Positions 52,524-60,670 of a DNA stretch of 64,000 nucleotides are shown one piece after another. Within the stretch, counting starts at the first letter, position 1, and each line of letters opens with the position of its first letter. A program made the translations under genes and the position numbers. The stretch is from DATHTC01 sp963746805 (GTDB lineage: Bacteria > Actinomycetota > Thermoleophilia > Gaiellales > Gaiellaceae), in the NCBI GenBank assembly GCA_963746805.1, contig CAVVCQ010000003.1:123538-187537 (forward strand), read 5' to 3'. Under the pieces are notes generated by a model. The model ran no database searches, was not told the DNA's origin, and saw only the letters and a list, made by a program, of their open reading frames with translations.

Positions 52524-52883
52524 ATGAACGTGGTGACGCTGATCGGGAACCTCGCGACCGACGTCGACCTGCGCGAGGTCGGCGACGGGAAGAAGGTCGC
52601 GTCGTTCCTTCTTGCAGTCGACCGGCCGACGACGGGCGAGGCGGACTTCGTCGGCATCACGGTCTGGGAGCGCCAGGCCGAGGCCTGCGCGGCCTATCTC
52701 TCCAAGGGTCGCCGCGTCGCGGTCGACGGCCGGCTCCGGAGCCGTTCGTGGGAGACGCCGACGGGTGAGAAGCGGCGCGCCGTCGAGGTCGTCGCCAACC
52801 GGGTCGACTTCCTCGACCCTCCCGCCGCGCACGCAACGCCGGGGGAGGTGGTGCCGTTCGAGCACGCGGCAACCGGTTCCTGA
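52524..52883 (+). CDS. ssb: Single-stranded DNA-binding protein
   Basis: OB-fold ssDNA-binding protein of 119 residues: MNVVTLIGNLATDVDLREV, KKVASFLLAVDRPT, DFVGITVWERQAEACAAYLSKGRRVAVDGRLRSRSWETPTGEKRRAVEVVANRVDFL. The usual acidic C-terminal tip (DDIPF type) is missing; it ends VPFEHAATGS, so this is probably a second, short SSB rather than the replicative one. ATG start preceded by GGAGG. Confidence 0.9.
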   Translation: MNVVTLIGNLATDVDLREVGDGKKVASFLLAVDRPTTGEADFVGITVWERQAEACAAYLSKGRRVAVDGRLRSRSWETPTGEKRRAVEVVANRVDFLDPPAAHATPGEVVPFEHAATGS

Positions 52884-52891
52884 CGACGACC

Positions 52892-52897
52892 TAGAAT
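52892..52897 (+). promoter_or_regulatory. -10 box of Nif3-like gene
   Basis: TAGAAT, nine bases before GTG 52907, separating this gene from ssb. Confidence 0.45.
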
Positions 52898-52906
52898 CGG
52901 CGCGCA

Positions 52907-53650
52907 GTGCCGCGCCGCGACGAGATCCTCGCCTACGCCGACGAGCTACTCGACGTCGCGAGCTTTCCGGAGTACGGCCCGGCAGGGGCACAGGTGCTCG
53001 GCGCCGACGACGTGACGAAGGTGGTCTGCGGCGTCTCCTCGTCCCGGGAGCTGTTCGAACGGGCGGCGGCAGCGGAGGCGCAGCTCGTGCTCGTCCACCA
53101 CGGGCTCTTCTGGCGCAACGAGCCGCTCGTGGTCGACGTGCGCATGCGCGGGCGACTGGAGGCGTTGTTCGCGGCGGACCTCACGCTTGCGGCGTACCAC
53201 CTGCCTCTGGACGCGCATCCGGAGATCGGCAACAACGCGGAGCTCGCACGGCGCCTCGGCGTGGAGCCGGAGCGGCCGTTCGCCGGCATCGGCCTCGGTG
53301 GGCGCCTGCCGGAGCCCGTGGCGGTCGACGAGTTCGTGGATCGCGTGCGGACGGTGCTCGACCGCGATCCGCTCGTCTTCGCCGAAGGCCCCGACCGGGT
53401 CCAGCGCGTCGCGATCTCGTCCGGCGGCGCCGGGCGCCACCTGATCGAGGCCGCGCACGAGGGCTACGACCTGTTCCTCACGGGCGAGCCGGACGAGCCG
53501 GGGATGCACACGGCGCGGGAGCTCGGGATCCACTTCGTCGCCGGCGGGCACTACGCCACCGAGCGGTTCGGCGTCCAGGCGCTCGCGGAGCGGCTAGCCG
53601 AGCGCTTCGGCCTGGACTGGGAGTTCGTCGACCTCCCCAATCCGGTCTAG
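52907..53650 (+). CDS. Nif3-like dinuclear metal centre hexameric protein
   Basis: 247 residues of the NIF3/YbgI family, often annotated GTP cyclohydrolase I type 2 but of unsettled function. Metal ligands are in LVLVHHGLFWRNEP, with further His/Asp in AYHLPLDAHPEIGNN, TGEPDEPGMHTARELG and AGGHYATERFGVQAL. GTG start. The 3' end overlaps the convergent hydrolase by 57 bases. Confidence 0.9.
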   Translation: MPRRDEILAYADELLDVASFPEYGPAGAQVLGADDVTKVVCGVSSSRELFERAAAAEAQLVLVHHGLFWRNEPLVVDVRMRGRLEALFAADLTLAAYHLPLDAHPEIGNNAELARRLGVEPERPFAGIGLGGRLPEPVAVDEFVDRVRTVLDRDPLVFAEGPDRVQRVAISSGGAGRHLIEAAHEGYDLFLTGEPDEPGMHTARELGIHFVAGGHYATERFGVQALAERLAERFGLDWEFVDLPNPV

Positions 53651-54475
53651 GAACGCTCCGATCGCGTCCGCGCAGGCGTCCGGCCGCTCGCCGACGAGCA
53701 GGTGGCCGCAGTCTGCGATGGTCCGGAGCGGTGCCCGCAGCCGTCGCGCGTACTCGAAGGCGTCGTCGATCGGAACCTGCCGGTCACGCGCGCCCCAGAG
53801 CACCAGCGCCGGTGCGGTTACGCGCTCGAGGTCGAGCCGTGGATCGTCGCGCACGAGCACCTCCATCGCGCTCCAGGTGTCGCTGTGCCGCTCAGGCCCG
53901 GCGAGGAACCCGACGACCTGCTCCGGGCCTAGCGCCGGCGGATCCGACGCGCCCCAGTACCCGAACGGGACGTAGCGGAGTCGAGGGCGCCGGGCGTAGA
54001 GCCCTCGCTGTGGCGCGATCCGACGGCCGAGCTGGAGCCGTGCGAAGAAGGTGAGCCAGAACTCCGCCCAGCGCGTCGCGGAGGCGATCCCCGCCGCCCC
54101 TGCGAGGACGAGCCCCCGGACCACGTCGGGACGGCGCATCGCGAGCCGAAGTGCGACCAGGCCCCCGAGCGAGTGGCCGACGACGACCGCCGGCAGCATC
54201 CCCTCGGCCAATGCCGCGGCATGGACCGGCTCGGCCAACGCGTCGAGATTGGGCGCGGCGGCGAGCGGTGGCGACCCGCCGTGCCCGGGTAGCTCCGGCA
54301 CGAGCACACGGCACCGAGCAGCGAGCAGCGGCGCGAGCGAGACGAAGTTCGAGGCGGCGCCCGTGAGCCCGTGCACGAGCACGACCGGAGGGCCCTCGCC
54401 GCCGACCAGCGACCGGACGCGACCGCCGCGAACCTCGACGATCCGCTCCTCGAACCCCGGGATCTCGGCCGGCAT
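53594..54475 (-). CDS. Alpha/beta hydrolase
   Basis: 293 residues of the alpha/beta hydrolase fold: VVLVHGLTGAASNF oxyanion HG motif, nucleophile Ser in VVGHSLGGLVALRLAMRRPD, the late Asp in LVLWGARDRQVPI and the His in IADCGHLLVGERPD. A cap domain (AEFWLTFFARLQLGRRIAPQRGLYARR) lies between. ATG 54475 chosen; GTG 54478 adjacent. Substrate unknown; divergent from the attenuator-controlled HTH gene. Confidence 0.88.
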   Translation of the reverse strand: MPAEIPGFEERIVEVRGGRVRSLVGGEGPPVVLVHGLTGAASNFVSLAPLLAARCRVLVPELPGHGGSPPLAAAPNLDALAEPVHAAALAEGMLPAVVVGHSLGGLVALRLAMRRPDVVRGLVLAGAAGIASATRWAEFWLTFFARLQLGRRIAPQRGLYARRPRLRYVPFGYWGASDPPALGPEQVVGFLAGPERHSDTWSAMEVLVRDDPRLDLERVTAPALVLWGARDRQVPIDDAFEYARRLRAPLRTIADCGHLLVGERPDACADAIGAFLDRIGEVDELPVQAEALG

Positions 54476-54497
54476 CACACCATCCGGCCACGCGCGT

Positions 54498-54503
54498 TAT
54501 GCT
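54498..54503 (+). promoter_or_regulatory. -10 box of leader transcript
   Basis: TATGCT, seven bases before ATG 54511, so the transcript should begin at or near the leader-peptide start codon. Confidence 0.55.
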
Positions 54504-54510
54504 GAGGGCG

Positions 54511-54540
54511 ATGGTCATGAAAGGGAGGCGGGCCCGTTGA
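54511..54540 (+). CDS. Leader peptide MVMKGRRAR
   Basis: A 9-codon frame with three arginine codons among its last four (AGG CGG GCC CGT) and TGA at 54538-54540. Its 3' half is the antiterminator strand (54524-54533) of the attenuator that follows, and the stop codon lies in the loop of the first hairpin. No ribosome-binding site: translation would be leaderless. Inferred regulatory peptide; not proven to be translated. Confidence 0.45.
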   Translation: MVMKGRRAR

Positions 54541-54606
54541 TTCCCGCCACGAACACCTGCGAGCGTCCGAGCGACCCGCCCGCCTCCGTGCGTGAGCGGG
54601 TTTTTT
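54524..54606 (+). promoter_or_regulatory. Transcription attenuator with mutually exclusive stems
   Basis: Stem 1: GGCGGG (54527-54532) with CCCGCC (54543-54548). Terminator: ACCCGC (54574-54579) with GCGGGT (54596-54601), inner CGC/GCG, then six Ts. Antiterminator: GGAGGCGGGC (54524-54533) pairs perfectly over 10 bases with GCCCGCCTCC (54578-54587), which would destroy the terminator. No plus-strand gene upstream needs this terminator, so it acts within the leader of the HTH gene. Confidence 0.65.
54574..54606 (+). terminator. Intrinsic terminator in the leader of the HTH gene
   Basis: Hairpin ACCCGC-C-CGC-loop-GCG-TGA-GCGGGT followed by TTTTTTG, 26 bases before the start codon of the small HTH gene. 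Confidence 0.75.
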
Positions 54607-54631
54607 GTTGCCCGGACAAGGAGGATTGCCG

Positions 54632-54802
54632 ATGGCGAACCACCTGACGCCCGAAGAGCTCTCGAAGGAGCTCGGCATGGAGCGCGAGGAGATCATCCGC
54701 GTCTGCGTCGAAGAGCACGTGCCGATCTACCAGGGCAAGATCGACAAGACGCTATTCGCCGCGCAGCTCCAGGCCATCGGAGCGACGGAGCGCCAGCACT
54801 AG
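54632..54802 (+). CDS. Small HTH (excisionase/MerR-like) protein
   Basis: A 56-residue protein, almost entirely one helix-turn-helix: LTPEELSKELGMEREEIIRVCVEEHVPIYQGKIDKTLF resembles the excisionase/HTH_17 or BldC-like fold. ATG start preceded by AAGGAGG at eight bases. It is expressed through a leader with a conditional terminator, which is remarkable for such a small gene. Target unknown; it may autoregulate. Convergent with ku, six bases apart. Confidence 0.75.
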   Translation: MANHLTPEELSKELGMEREEIIRVCVEEHVPIYQGKIDKTLFAAQLQAIGATERQH

Positions 54803-54808
54803 CGCCGG

Positions 54809-55663
54809 TCAGGACGCCTTCGCGCGGGCCCGGGAGCGGGCGGGCGCCTTCTCGGCGGCCTTCCCCTTCCGGGCCTTCGTGTCCTTCTTGTCCTTCGCGT
54901 CGGCGACGCTCCGGCGCAGCGCCTCGAGCAGATCGACGACCGGCGCCTCGGCGACGGGCTCGGGAGCGGTGATCTCCTCGCCCGCCAGCTTCGCCTCGAG
55001 CATCGCCCGCAGCTCGCCGCGGTACTCGTTCTGGAAGTCCTCCGGCGTCCACTCGCCGACGAGGCCGCCGATGAGCTGCTCCGCGAGCGCGAGCTCGGCG
55101 TCCTGGAGCTCGGTCTCGCGCACCGCCTCCTCGATCTCCGCGCTCGACCGCACGTCCTCGGCGTAGAAGAGGGTCTCGAGCGCGAGCGAGTCGCCGACGG
55201 GGCGGATGAGACAGAGGTTCTCCTTCCCCCACAGCACGAACTTCCCGATCGCCGCCATCCCGGACTGCCTCATCGCCTCGAGCAGCAGGACGTATGGACG
55301 CCGCTGCGCGGGCTGCGACGAGGGGGCGAGGTAGTAGGTCCGGTCGAAGAAGACGGGATCGACCTCGGACAGCTGGACGAAGCGCACGATGTCGATCGAC
55401 TGCGAGCGCTGCAGCGCCACCGCCTCGAGGTCGGAGTCCTCGACGATGACGAACTGCCCCTTGGCGAACTCCCAGCCCTTCACGAGCTCGTCGGCCTCGA
55501 CGTCGCGCTCGTGCACGGGGCACCACCGCTTCTGCTTGATCGGCGTGCCGCACTCCGCGTGCAGGGTCCGGAACGCGACGTCGTTGCGCTGCGTCGCGAG
55601 CGCCAGCCCGATCGGGATGCTGACCAGGCCGAAAGAGATGGAACCGTTCCAGATCGTGCGCAT
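54809..55663 (-). CDS. ku: Non-homologous end-joining protein Ku
   Basis: Binds DNA double-strand ends as a homodimer. 284 residues: MRTIWNGSISFGLVSIPIGL at the N-terminus, CGTPIKQKRWCPVHERDVEADELVKGWEFAKGQFV, DRTYYLAPSSQPAQRRPYVLLLEAM, and the GKFVLWGKENLCLIRPVGDSL stretch. A Lys/Arg/Ala-rich tail (KDKKDTKARKGKAAEKAPARSR) follows, as in actinobacterial Ku. LigD is not in the window. Start at ATG 55663; the 900-residue open frame upstream is a shadow of the ligase gene on the other strand. Confidence 0.95.
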   Translation of the reverse strand: MRTIWNGSISFGLVSIPIGLALATQRNDVAFRTLHAECGTPIKQKRWCPVHERDVEADELVKGWEFAKGQFVIVEDSDLEAVALQRSQSIDIVRFVQLSEVDPVFFDRTYYLAPSSQPAQRRPYVLLLEAMRQSGMAAIGKFVLWGKENLCLIRPVGDSLALETLFYAEDVRSSAEIEEAVRETELQDAELALAEQLIGGLVGEWTPEDFQNEYRGELRAMLEAKLAGEEITAPEPVAEAPVVDLLEALRRSVADAKDKKDTKARKGKAAEKAPARSRARAKAS

Positions 55664-55728
55664 GGGCCGCCTTCGGAGTCTAGAGGGACCGGACGGGTTC
55701 GCTCTAGCCCAGGACTCTCCTGCCTGCG

Positions 55729-55734
55729 TACGAT
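55729..55734 (+). promoter_or_regulatory. -10 box of acyl-CoA ligase
   Basis: TACGAT, seven bases before ATG 55742; it overlaps the alternative ATG 55733 and argues against it. Confidence 0.5.
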
Positions 55735-55741
55735 GAGAGAG

Positions 55742-57562
55742 ATGGCGACCGAGGCGACCTCTCTCGCTCCCACCGCGCCCGCACCGGGGGACGGCGCCCG
55801 CACGATCGGCGCGACCTGGCGGCGCGCGTGTACGTCGGGCCGCGACGACCCCGCGTTTCTCGCCGAGACGCCGGACGGCTGGGAGTCGGTGTCGTGGGCG
55901 GGCGCATGGGAGCGCGTCGACGAGCTGGCGCACGGGCTCCTCGCGCTCGGGTTGAAGCGCGGGGATCGCTTCGCCATCCTCGGGAACACGAGTCTCGAGT
56001 GGGCGCTGCTCGACTTCGCGCTCGCCCGGCTCGGGGTCACGGTCGTGCCGATCTACGCGACGAGCTCGGACCGCGACTGCGCCTACATCCTCGAGCACTC
56101 CGAGGCGGCCGGGATCATCGTCGAGTCGGAGGGGCACCGCGCGCGCATCGAGTCGCTTCGCGGCGATCTTCCCGCCGGGATCCGGCACCTGCTGACGTTC
56201 GACGACCTCGACGGGCTCGCCGACAGCGGCCGGGCGCACCGGCGGGAGCACCCCGACGCGGTGACCGACGCCGAGTCCCGCACGACCGAGGACGACCTCC
56301 TGATGATCGTCTACACGTCGGGCACGACGGGGCCGCCCAAGGGCTGCATGATGCTGCACAAGAACTACGTCGCGGTCGTCGAGGCGCTCGAGCAGGTCGA
56401 GCAGTTCCACGAGCGCGGCGAGGTGTGCCTCCTCTTCCTCCCGCTCGCGCACACCTACGCGCAGCTGACGCTCTACACGGCTGCGCGAATCGGCTTCACG
56501 ATCGCGTTCTGCGCGGAGATGACGCGGATCCCCGAGGCGATCGGCGCCGTGCGCCCGACGACGATGCCGAGCGTCCCGCGCGTCTACGAGAAGGTCCACG
56601 GCGCGGTCGTCGCGCAGTTCGACGCGGCGACCGGGGCCAAGCGCCGGACCGTCGACTGGGCGGTCGGAGTCGGCCGGCGCGCCTCCGCGCTGCGCCGGGA
56701 GGGGCGCGCGCTCCCGCCGCTGCTCGCCGTCCAGCATCGCCTGGCCGACCGGCTCGTGTACTCGAAGGTGAAGGAGCGGCTCGGCGGCCGCCTGCGCTTC
56801 GGGATCTCGGGCGCGGCGCCGATCTCGGTCGAGATCCTCGAGTTCTTCGCGAGCCTCGACATCCTCATCCTCGAGGGCTACGGCCTCACCGAGTCGTCGT
56901 CGGGCTGCTCGGTCAACCGGCCGTCGCGCTACCGCTTCGGCACCGTCGGGCCGCCCCTCCCCGGCGTCGATGTGAAGATCGCCGACGACGGCGAGATTCT
57001 GATGCGCGGCGACAACGTGTTCGCCGGGTACTACAAGGAGCCCGACGCGACCGCCGAGGCGCTCGACGACGAGGGCTGGCTCCACACCGGCGACGTCGGC
57101 GAGCTCGACGACGGCTTCCTCCGCATCACCGATCGGAAGAAGGACATCATCGTCACCGCGGGCGGCAAGAACGTCGCCCCACAGAACGTCGAGAACGAGC
57201 TGAAGGCGTCGAAGTACGTCTCGCAGGTCGTCGCGATCGGCGACCGGCGTCCGTACCTCGTGGCGCTCGTCACGCTCGATCCGGCTGAGGTCGGCACCTG
57301 GGCAGCCGCGCACGGGCTCGACATGACCCCCGCCGACTACCCCTCGAGCCCCGAGGTGCGATCGCTCGTCCAGGGGCTGGTCGACGAGGTCAATGCGCGT
57401 CGCGCGTCGTACGAGCAGGTCAAGCGGTTCGTCGTCCTCCCGCGCGACTTCTCCCAGGAGGAAGGCGAGGTGACGCCGACGCTCAAGCTTCGCCGGCGGC
57501 AGATCCAGGAGCACTTCGCCCCGGACATCGAGGCGCTCTACGCAGCGCCGCGCGACGCCTGA
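55742..57562 (+). CDS. Long-chain fatty-acid-CoA ligase (FadD15-like)
   Basis: AMP-forming ligase activating long-chain fatty acids, 606 residues. The P-loop IVYTSGTTGPPKGCM, FLPLAHTYAQLTLY, the GAAPISVEILEFFASLDILILEGYGLTESSSG A5 region, WLHTGDVGELDDGFLRITDRKKDIIVTAGGKNVAPQNVEN (A7/A8 with hinge) and a C-terminal LTPTLKLRR with the A10 Lys are all visible. This long type with C-terminal extension matches actinobacterial FadD15. Feeds the acyl-CoA dehydrogenases 15-25 kb away. Confidence 0.93.
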   Translation: MATEATSLAPTAPAPGDGARTIGATWRRACTSGRDDPAFLAETPDGWESVSWAGAWERVDELAHGLLALGLKRGDRFAILGNTSLEWALLDFALARLGVTVVPIYATSSDRDCAYILEHSEAAGIIVESEGHRARIESLRGDLPAGIRHLLTFDDLDGLADSGRAHRREHPDAVTDAESRTTEDDLLMIVYTSGTTGPPKGCMMLHKNYVAVVEALEQVEQFHERGEVCLLFLPLAHTYAQLTLYTAARIGFTIAFCAEMTRIPEAIGAVRPTTMPSVPRVYEKVHGAVVAQFDAATGAKRRTVDWAVGVGRRASALRREGRALPPLLAVQHRLADRLVYSKVKERLGGRLRFGISGAAPISVEILEFFASLDILILEGYGLTESSSGCSVNRPSRYRFGTVGPPLPGVDVKIADDGEILMRGDNVFAGYYKEPDATAEALDDEGWLHTGDVGELDDGFLRITDRKKDIIVTAGGKNVAPQNVENELKASKYVSQVVAIGDRRPYLVALVTLDPAEVGTWAAAHGLDMTPADYPSSPEVRSLVQGLVDEVNARRASYEQVKRFVVLPRDFSQEEGEVTPTLKLRRRQIQEHFAPDIEALYAAPRDA

Positions 57563-57589
57563 CCGACGCCTCTCGGTCGAGCGTCCCGT

Positions 57590-58708
57590 CTAGAGGATCC
57601 GGCGCGCGCCCATGTACGTCGACGCGTACCAGCCTTCGCCGAGGCTCGAGACCTTCACGACGTCTCCTGTGTGTGGAGCGTGGACGAAGCTCCCGCCGCC
57701 GGCATAGATGCCCACGTGGCCGAGGCCGTTGAAGAAGACGAGGTCGCCGGGCTGCAGGTCGGTGCGGGACACGGGCACGCCCATTCCCCACTGCGAGCCG
57801 GTGTAGTGCGGCAGCGACACGCCGAGCTGCGCATAGACGTACATCACGAACCCGGAGCAGTCGAAGCCGGACGGCGACGCGCCGCCCCACCTGTACGGGA
57901 CGCCGAGGTACTGCATCGCGATCCCGACAACGCCGCCGTAGCGCGAGGGTGGAGCCGCCGCGATCGCAGCCTCGACCTCGGCCGCCGGGGACTCGTCGTC
58001 GAGCGCGTACGCCCGCGGGTTCGCCTGCATCCGCGCGCGCGTCGCCGCGGCCGCGGCCAGGGCGCGCCTGCGCTCGGCGGCCATGATCTCCTCGATCTCG
58101 CCGCGAATCGACGTGAGGAGGCGCTGCCGCTCGGCGAGCCTGCCCTGGATCGCCTGCTTGCGCGCGGCCTGCTCGGCGACGATTCGCGCCTGGTTCGCGC
58201 GTGCCTTCGCGAGCTCCGCCTTCCGCTGCTGGACGCCCGTGCGGAACATCTGCACCTGCTCGAGCACGCGCGCGTCCTGCTGCGACACGCGGTCGACGGT
58301 CTCGAGCCGGTTGAGGAAGTCCTCGAGGCTCGTCGCCCCCATCAGCATCTCGAGCGTGGTCTCCTGGCCGCCCGAGGTGTAGATGGCGACGACGCGGGCC
58401 TCGAGCGCCTGGTGCGCGGCGCCGAGATTCTTGCGCGCCAGCCGCAGGAGCTTCGCGTTCGCGCGCTGCTCGGCCTTGATCTGGTCGAGTCGGATGTTCG
58501 CGGCGTTCCAGGCCTCCGCCGCCTGCCCGAGCTCGGCGTCGATCCCCTGGATCTCGGCGAGCACGCCCTGCGCCTGCGCCCGCTTGTCGGCAAGCGACGG
58601 ATCCGCGGTGGCCGAGCCGGCCGCGAGGAGCGAGGCAGAGGCGAGAATGACGACGAGTCCGAAAAGGAACGCCGGAGCCGTTCGTCTGGTCGTCGTGGGG
58701 TCGGCCAT
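57590..58708 (-). CDS. NlpC/P60 peptidoglycan endopeptidase with coiled-coil N-terminus
   Basis: Secreted wall hydrolase of 372 residues. Signal peptide to about residue 36; two long coiled-coil segments (40-110 and 145-220) around AIYTSGGQETTLEMLMGATSLEDFLNRLETV; catalytic C40 domain from 255 with Cys284 in GFDCSGFV, His331 in GHVGIY and His343 as third residue. Architecture is that of RipA/PcsB-type hydrolases controlled by the coiled coil (FtsEX-like activation is typical for the type). Divergent from a protein with the same N-terminal design. Confidence 0.92.
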   Translation of the reverse strand: MADPTTTRRTAPAFLFGLVVILASASLLAAGSATADPSLADKRAQAQGVLAEIQGIDAELGQAAEAWNAANIRLDQIKAEQRANAKLLRLARKNLGAAHQALEARVVAIYTSGGQETTLEMLMGATSLEDFLNRLETVDRVSQQDARVLEQVQMFRTGVQQRKAELAKARANQARIVAEQAARKQAIQGRLAERQRLLTSIRGEIEEIMAAERRRALAAAAATRARMQANPRAYALDDESPAAEVEAAIAAAPPSRYGGVVGIAMQYLGVPYRWGGASPSGFDCSGFVMYVYAQLGVSLPHYTGSQWGMGVPVSRTDLQPGDLVFFNGLGHVGIYAGGGSFVHAPHTGDVVKVSSLGEGWYASTYMGARRIL

Positions 58709-58856
58709 AGAGGACGGCGTGCGGGGGACGAAACGCCCGGCCCCCGTTACAAGGTCGGCAGGCTAGCAGGGCTGGCGGACAGCCGCAACCGGGCTGCGAG
58801 CCGCAAAGCGGGCCTGAGCGGGCTCCTGCGCCTCCGCACAAAGTCGGGACCCGTGT

Positions 58857-58862
58857 TAGTGT
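58857..58862 (+). promoter_or_regulatory. -10 box of 3D-domain gene
   Basis: TAGTGT, eight bases before GTG 58871, in the 162-base divergent region that also holds a CGGGGG/CCCCCG hairpin at 58722-58746 ahead of the NlpC/P60 gene. Confidence 0.4.
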
Positions 58863-58870
58863 CCCGCGCC

Positions 58871-59931
58871 GTGCACGGTCGAAACCGCAGACTTGCGGTG
58901 GCCCTGATGGTCGCCGCGGTCGCGGCCTTCTGCGGCTTCGCGCTCCCCGCCTCGGGAGCGGAGTCGTCGGACGAGGCCGAAAGACTGCGCCGCGCCGACG
59001 ACGCGCTCGCGGCCCGGTCGCGCGCCGCCGTGCTCGAGCTCTATGCGCTCCAGGCGCAGGTGCGGCGGCGCAAACACGGAGCTCGCCGCGACGCGGTCGC
59101 GCGTCACCGCGCTCGAGCGCGAGCGCGCCTCGGTGGCCGCGACGCTGCGGATCGCGCGACGGTCGGCCGACGCGGCCCACCGAGGGCTCGAGGAGCGCCT
59201 GCGCGCGTTGTACGAGCAGGGCGGCACCGATCCGATCGCGGTGATCCTCTCCTCGGACTCGCTCGAGGACGCGCTGGAGACGATCGACGGCCTCGGCTTC
59301 GCGGCGCGACAGGACCGGATGCTGATCGCCCGGACACGGGCCGCACGAGCCCGGCTCGCCCGCCTTCAGGAAACAGCTCGCGGCACGCGCCGAGGTGCTC
59401 ACCGCCGCTGCCCGCGACGCCGAAGCCCGTGCGGCGGCGCTCGCGGCACGCGAGGCCGAGCGCAGCGCGTACGTCGACTCCCTCGCTCGCGAGCGCCGGC
59501 TCAACGCAAAGCAGATCGCCTCGCTGCAGCAAGCCGCCTCGGCCGCCGACGCGCGCTCAGAGACGCTCACCAGCCCCGGGGCCGGCGGCACGGCACTGCT
59601 CGACGCAGTCCCCGCCGGGGCCGCGCCGGCGCCGCACGAGCCCGCAGCCGTCTCCACCGCCGCCCCCGGCGCGCGGACGCTGGTGGTCTCCGCCACCGCC
59701 TATGCGATCCGCGGCCGCACCGCGAGCGGCCTGCCGACGAGCTGGGGCGTCGCCGCGGTCGATCCGGCCGTGATCCCGCTCGGCACGCGGTTCTACGTTC
59801 CCGGCTACGGCGAGGCCGTCGCCGCGGACGTGGGCTCGAGCGTCCGCGGGAACAAGATCGACCTCTGGTTCCCGTCGCACGCGCAGGCGCGCGCCTGGGG
59901 CCGGCGCACCGTCGCGATCGTCATCCGCTGA
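58871..59931 (+). CDS. Secreted coiled-coil protein with C-terminal 3D domain (two apparent +1 frameshifts)
   Basis: Wall-associated protein of about 352 residues if two breaks are repaired. Frame 1 from GTG 58871 gives a signal peptide (MHGRNRRLAVALMVAAVAAF...) and RRADDALAARSRAAVLELYALQAQV. Frame 2 gives NTELAATRSRVTALERERA and ALYEQGGTDPIAVILSSDSLEDALETIDGLG. Frame 3 gives KQLAARAEVLTAAARDAE and the 3D domain SATAYAIRG...AVDPAVIPLGTRFYVPGYG...ADVGSSVRGNKIDLWF with its Asp residues. The breaks lie near 59063-59071 and 59368-59371; each needs one base removed. 3D domains occur in Rpf/MltA-like lytic transglycosylases. Paralogous N-terminus to the divergent NlpC/P60 protein. Confidence 0.78.
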
Positions 59932-59986
59932 CGAGCCTCCGACGCCCGGATAAACTCATACCCAGAGGCGAGGGGAGGGTTTACAG

Positions 59987-60670
59987 GTGACGGAGCCGGT
60001 ACAGGAGGTCGAACGTCGGACGCTCGACGAGATCCGCGTGCTGCTCGTCGACGACCATGATCTCTTCCGCACGGGGCTCCGCACGCTGCTCGAGGAGCAG
60101 GACGTGCGCATCGTCGGCGAGGCATCCGCCGGGACCGAGGCCGTGCGTCTCGTCCGAGAGCTCACGCCCGACGTCGTCGTCATGGACCTCAACATGCCGG
60201 GGATCACAGGCGTCGAGGCGACGCGCCAGATCACGGCGATCGCGCCGCTCACGCGCGTGCTCGTGCTGACGATCTCCGACCAGGACGGCGACGTGATGGA
60301 CGCGATTCTCGCGGGCGCCTGCGGCTACCTCCTCAAGGACTCGTCGATCCAGGAGCTGATGCGCGGGATCGAGTCGGCGGGCTCAGGCGAGTCGATCGTG
60401 TCGCCGGCGATCGCGTCGAAGATGCTGCAGCGGATCCGCGCATCGAGCTCGCAGCCGGAGATCGAGCGCATCATCCGTTCGGAGCTGTCGGAACGCGAGA
60501 TCGAGGTCCTGAAGCTGATCGCGAACGGCAAGGACAACGGGATGATCGCGGCGGAGCTGCATATCAGCCCGAAGACCGTGAAGAACCACATCTCGAACAT
60601 CCTGATGAAGCTGCAGATCGACAACCGCATCCAGGCGGCCGTGTACGCCGTCCGGAGCGGGATCGTCTAG
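59987..60670 (+). CDS. NarL/LuxR-family response regulator
   Basis: 227 residues. Receiver domain with acidic pair Asp22-Asp23, phospho-acceptor Asp67 (VVVMDLNMPG) and Lys in YLLKDSS; C-terminal LuxR HTH from about 165 (LSEREIEVLKLIANGKDNGMIAAELHISPKTVKNHISNILMKL). No histidine kinase in the window, so orphan here. GTG start preceded by AGGGGAGGG. A TAAACT at about 59951 could be its -10. Confidence 0.92.
   Translation: MTEPVQEVERRTLDEIRVLLVDDHDLFRTGLRTLLEEQDVRIVGEASAGTEAVRLVRELTPDVVVMDLNMPGITGVEATRQITAIAPLTRVLVLTISDQDGDVMDAILAGACGYLLKDSSIQELMRGIESAGSGESIVSPAIASKMLQRIRASSSQPEIERIIRSELSEREIEVLKLIANGKDNGMIAAELHISPKTVKNHISNILMKLQIDNRIQAAVYAVRSGIV

Noticed and set aside
55733..55741. ATG 55733 as the acyl-CoA ligase start
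   Set aside because: It lies inside the predicted -10 hexamer 55729-55734; ATG 55742 has the normal leaderless spacing.
54809..57514. A 901-codon open frame extending ku upstream
   Set aside because: Only the last 284 codons are Ku; the rest is antisense to the acyl-CoA ligase and has no family features.
58709..58870. c-di-AMP (ydaO) riboswitch upstream of the NlpC/P60 gene
   Set aside because: Such genes often carry it, but only a simple CGGGGG/CCCCCG hairpin is present and the conserved ydaO core is absent.
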